Assembly (NCBI GenBank): GCA_007128045.1
Contig: SKYG01000049.1
Span: 1 to 5,545 of the forward strand
Direction: 5' to 3'
Origin: Bacteroidales bacterium
GTDB lineage: Bacteria > Bacteroidota > Bacteroidia > Bacteroidales > UBA7960
DNA: 5,545 bases
Part shown: piece by piece, positions 5,070 through 5,545 of the stretch
How the letters are laid out: each line of letters opens with the position of its first letter
Numbering within the stretch: the first letter of the stretch is position 1
Notes under the pieces: model-generated
What the model saw: the letters and a program-made list of their open reading frames with translations, nothing else
Told to the model about the DNA's origin: nothing
The model's database searches: none
Translations under genes and position numbers: made by a program

Positions 5070-5545
5070 ATGAGCAACAAAAATCAAATTATGCAACCCG
5101 CTCTGCCATATGCAGAGAATGCACTGGAGCCGGTAATTTCAGCAAAAACCATAGGCTTTCACTACGGCAAACACCACAAAGCCTACGTGGATAACCTGAA
5201 CAAATTGATTTCAGAAACTGAATTTGAAGGCTTGCCGCTGGAAGAGATAATTAAAAAAACGGCCGGCAAAAAGGAGCATGCAGGCATTTTCAACAATGCT
5301 GCGCAGGTATGGAACCATACGTTTTTTTGGAATAGCCTGACCACCAATGGCGGTGGAAAACCCTCAGCTGTTTTAATGAAAAAGGTAGAAGAATCATTTG
5401 GTTCGTTCGAAAACCTTCTTACAGAGCTTACCGAAGCTGCAAAAACCCAGTTTGGAAGTGGTTGGGCGTGGCTCGTGCTGGATGGCAATAAGTTAAAAGT
5501 GATGAAAACCCCCAACGCCGAAACTCCACTTACCATGGGTGTTAC
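5070..5545 (+). CDS. sodB: Fe-type superoxide dismutase, N-terminal 158 codons (3' cut by window)
   Basis: The frame opens at ATG 5070 behind a run of nine A (5053-5061) and is still open at the window end. The protein is a member of the Fe/Mn superoxide dismutase family, converting superoxide to oxygen and hydrogen peroxide in the cytoplasm. The alpha-hairpin domain has ALPYAENALEPVIS (11-24) and FHYGKHHKAYVDNLN (30-44) with metal ligand His31, His35 and gateway Tyr39. AAQVWNHTFFW (77-87) supplies ligand His83, and Gln79 at the position of E. coli SodB Gln69 marks the Fe type (Mn enzymes usually have Gly there). FGSGWAWLV (128-136) is also typical. Two remaining ligands (DVWEHAYY region) lie beyond the window. 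A second Met at codon 8 (5091) is an alternative start, but 5070 gives the usual N-terminal length within a few residues. The 188-bp upstream gap (4882-5069) holds no gene; a TGTAAC hexamer occurs there on the minus strand (5012-5017), significance unknown. Confidence 0.95.
   Translation, partial: MSNKNQIMQPALPYAENALEPVISAKTIGFHYGKHHKAYVDNLNKLISETEFEGLPLEEIIKKTAGKKEHAGIFNNAAQVWNHTFFWNSLTTNGGGKPSAVLMKKVEESFGSFENLLTELTEAAKTQFGSGWAWLVLDGNKLKVMKTPNAETPLTMGV

Noticed and set aside
5183..5536. A 117-codon open frame on the minus strand at the window end.
   Set aside because: It lies wholly opposite the superoxide dismutase coding sequence, which has all expected N-terminal active-site motifs.
1..5545. 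CRISPR array, tRNA or rRNA gene, insertion sequence or attachment site.
   Set aside because: No regularly spaced long repeats, cloverleaf-like sequence, transposase-like protein or tRNA-end repeat was seen on either strand.

Overview
The window looks like an accessory stretch of a Bacteroidota chromosome. It is AT-rich, genes lack Shine-Dalgarno sequences and are preceded instead by A/T-rich leaders, there is a DUF4142 lipoprotein, and the gene families present (Fe-type superoxide dismutase, YeeE/YedE-like membrane protein, Na/Pi-cotransporter remnant) fit that phylum. This placement is inference from gene content and style; no rRNA or other phylogenetic marker is present. Every supported gene lies on the + strand.

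Region 1 (1 to about 1145) is the tail of a lanthipeptide (RiPP) locus. It opens with the last 101 residues of a class II lanthipeptide synthetase (LanM). The fragment carries a CCG zinc-site motif, as in the ProcM-like group. After 26 bp comes a precursor gene with a nitrile-hydratase-like leader (NHLP), a Gly-Gly cleavage site and a 31-residue core rich in Ser, Thr and Cys. Its frame is broken by an in-frame TAG in the middle of the leader. Three bases later begins a short ORF that resembles the N-terminal part of a protein type I associate with LanM/NHLP loci. It seems to lose that resemblance at a strong hairpin near 912-937, and is followed by debris-like short frames.

Region 2 (1157-3391) is one long intact gene for a 744-residue protein: an N-terminal STAS (anti-sigma-factor antagonist) domain, a middle domain I do not firmly recognise, and a C-terminal aminoglycoside-phosphotransferase-like kinase domain with an intact catalytic loop. 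Its position suggests a regulatory or modifying partner of the lanthipeptide locus, but that is inference.

Region 3 (3392-4881) mixes one intact gene with gene remains. There is a Na/Pi-cotransporter N-terminus with an in-frame TAA, three imperfect direct repeats spaced 21-22 bp (candidate operator or promoter array), an intact DUF4142 lipoprotein gene, and a YeeE/YedE-like fragment lacking the family's C-terminal half, whose first recognisable codons lie in one arm of a 17-bp inverted repeat.

Region 4 (4882-5545) is a 188-bp intergenic region and the first 158 codons of an Fe-type superoxide dismutase gene that runs off the window.

Overall, a RiPP locus with a novel-looking core peptide and a STAS-kinase fusion protein sits next to several damaged genes, suggesting a locus undergoing decay or rearrangement.
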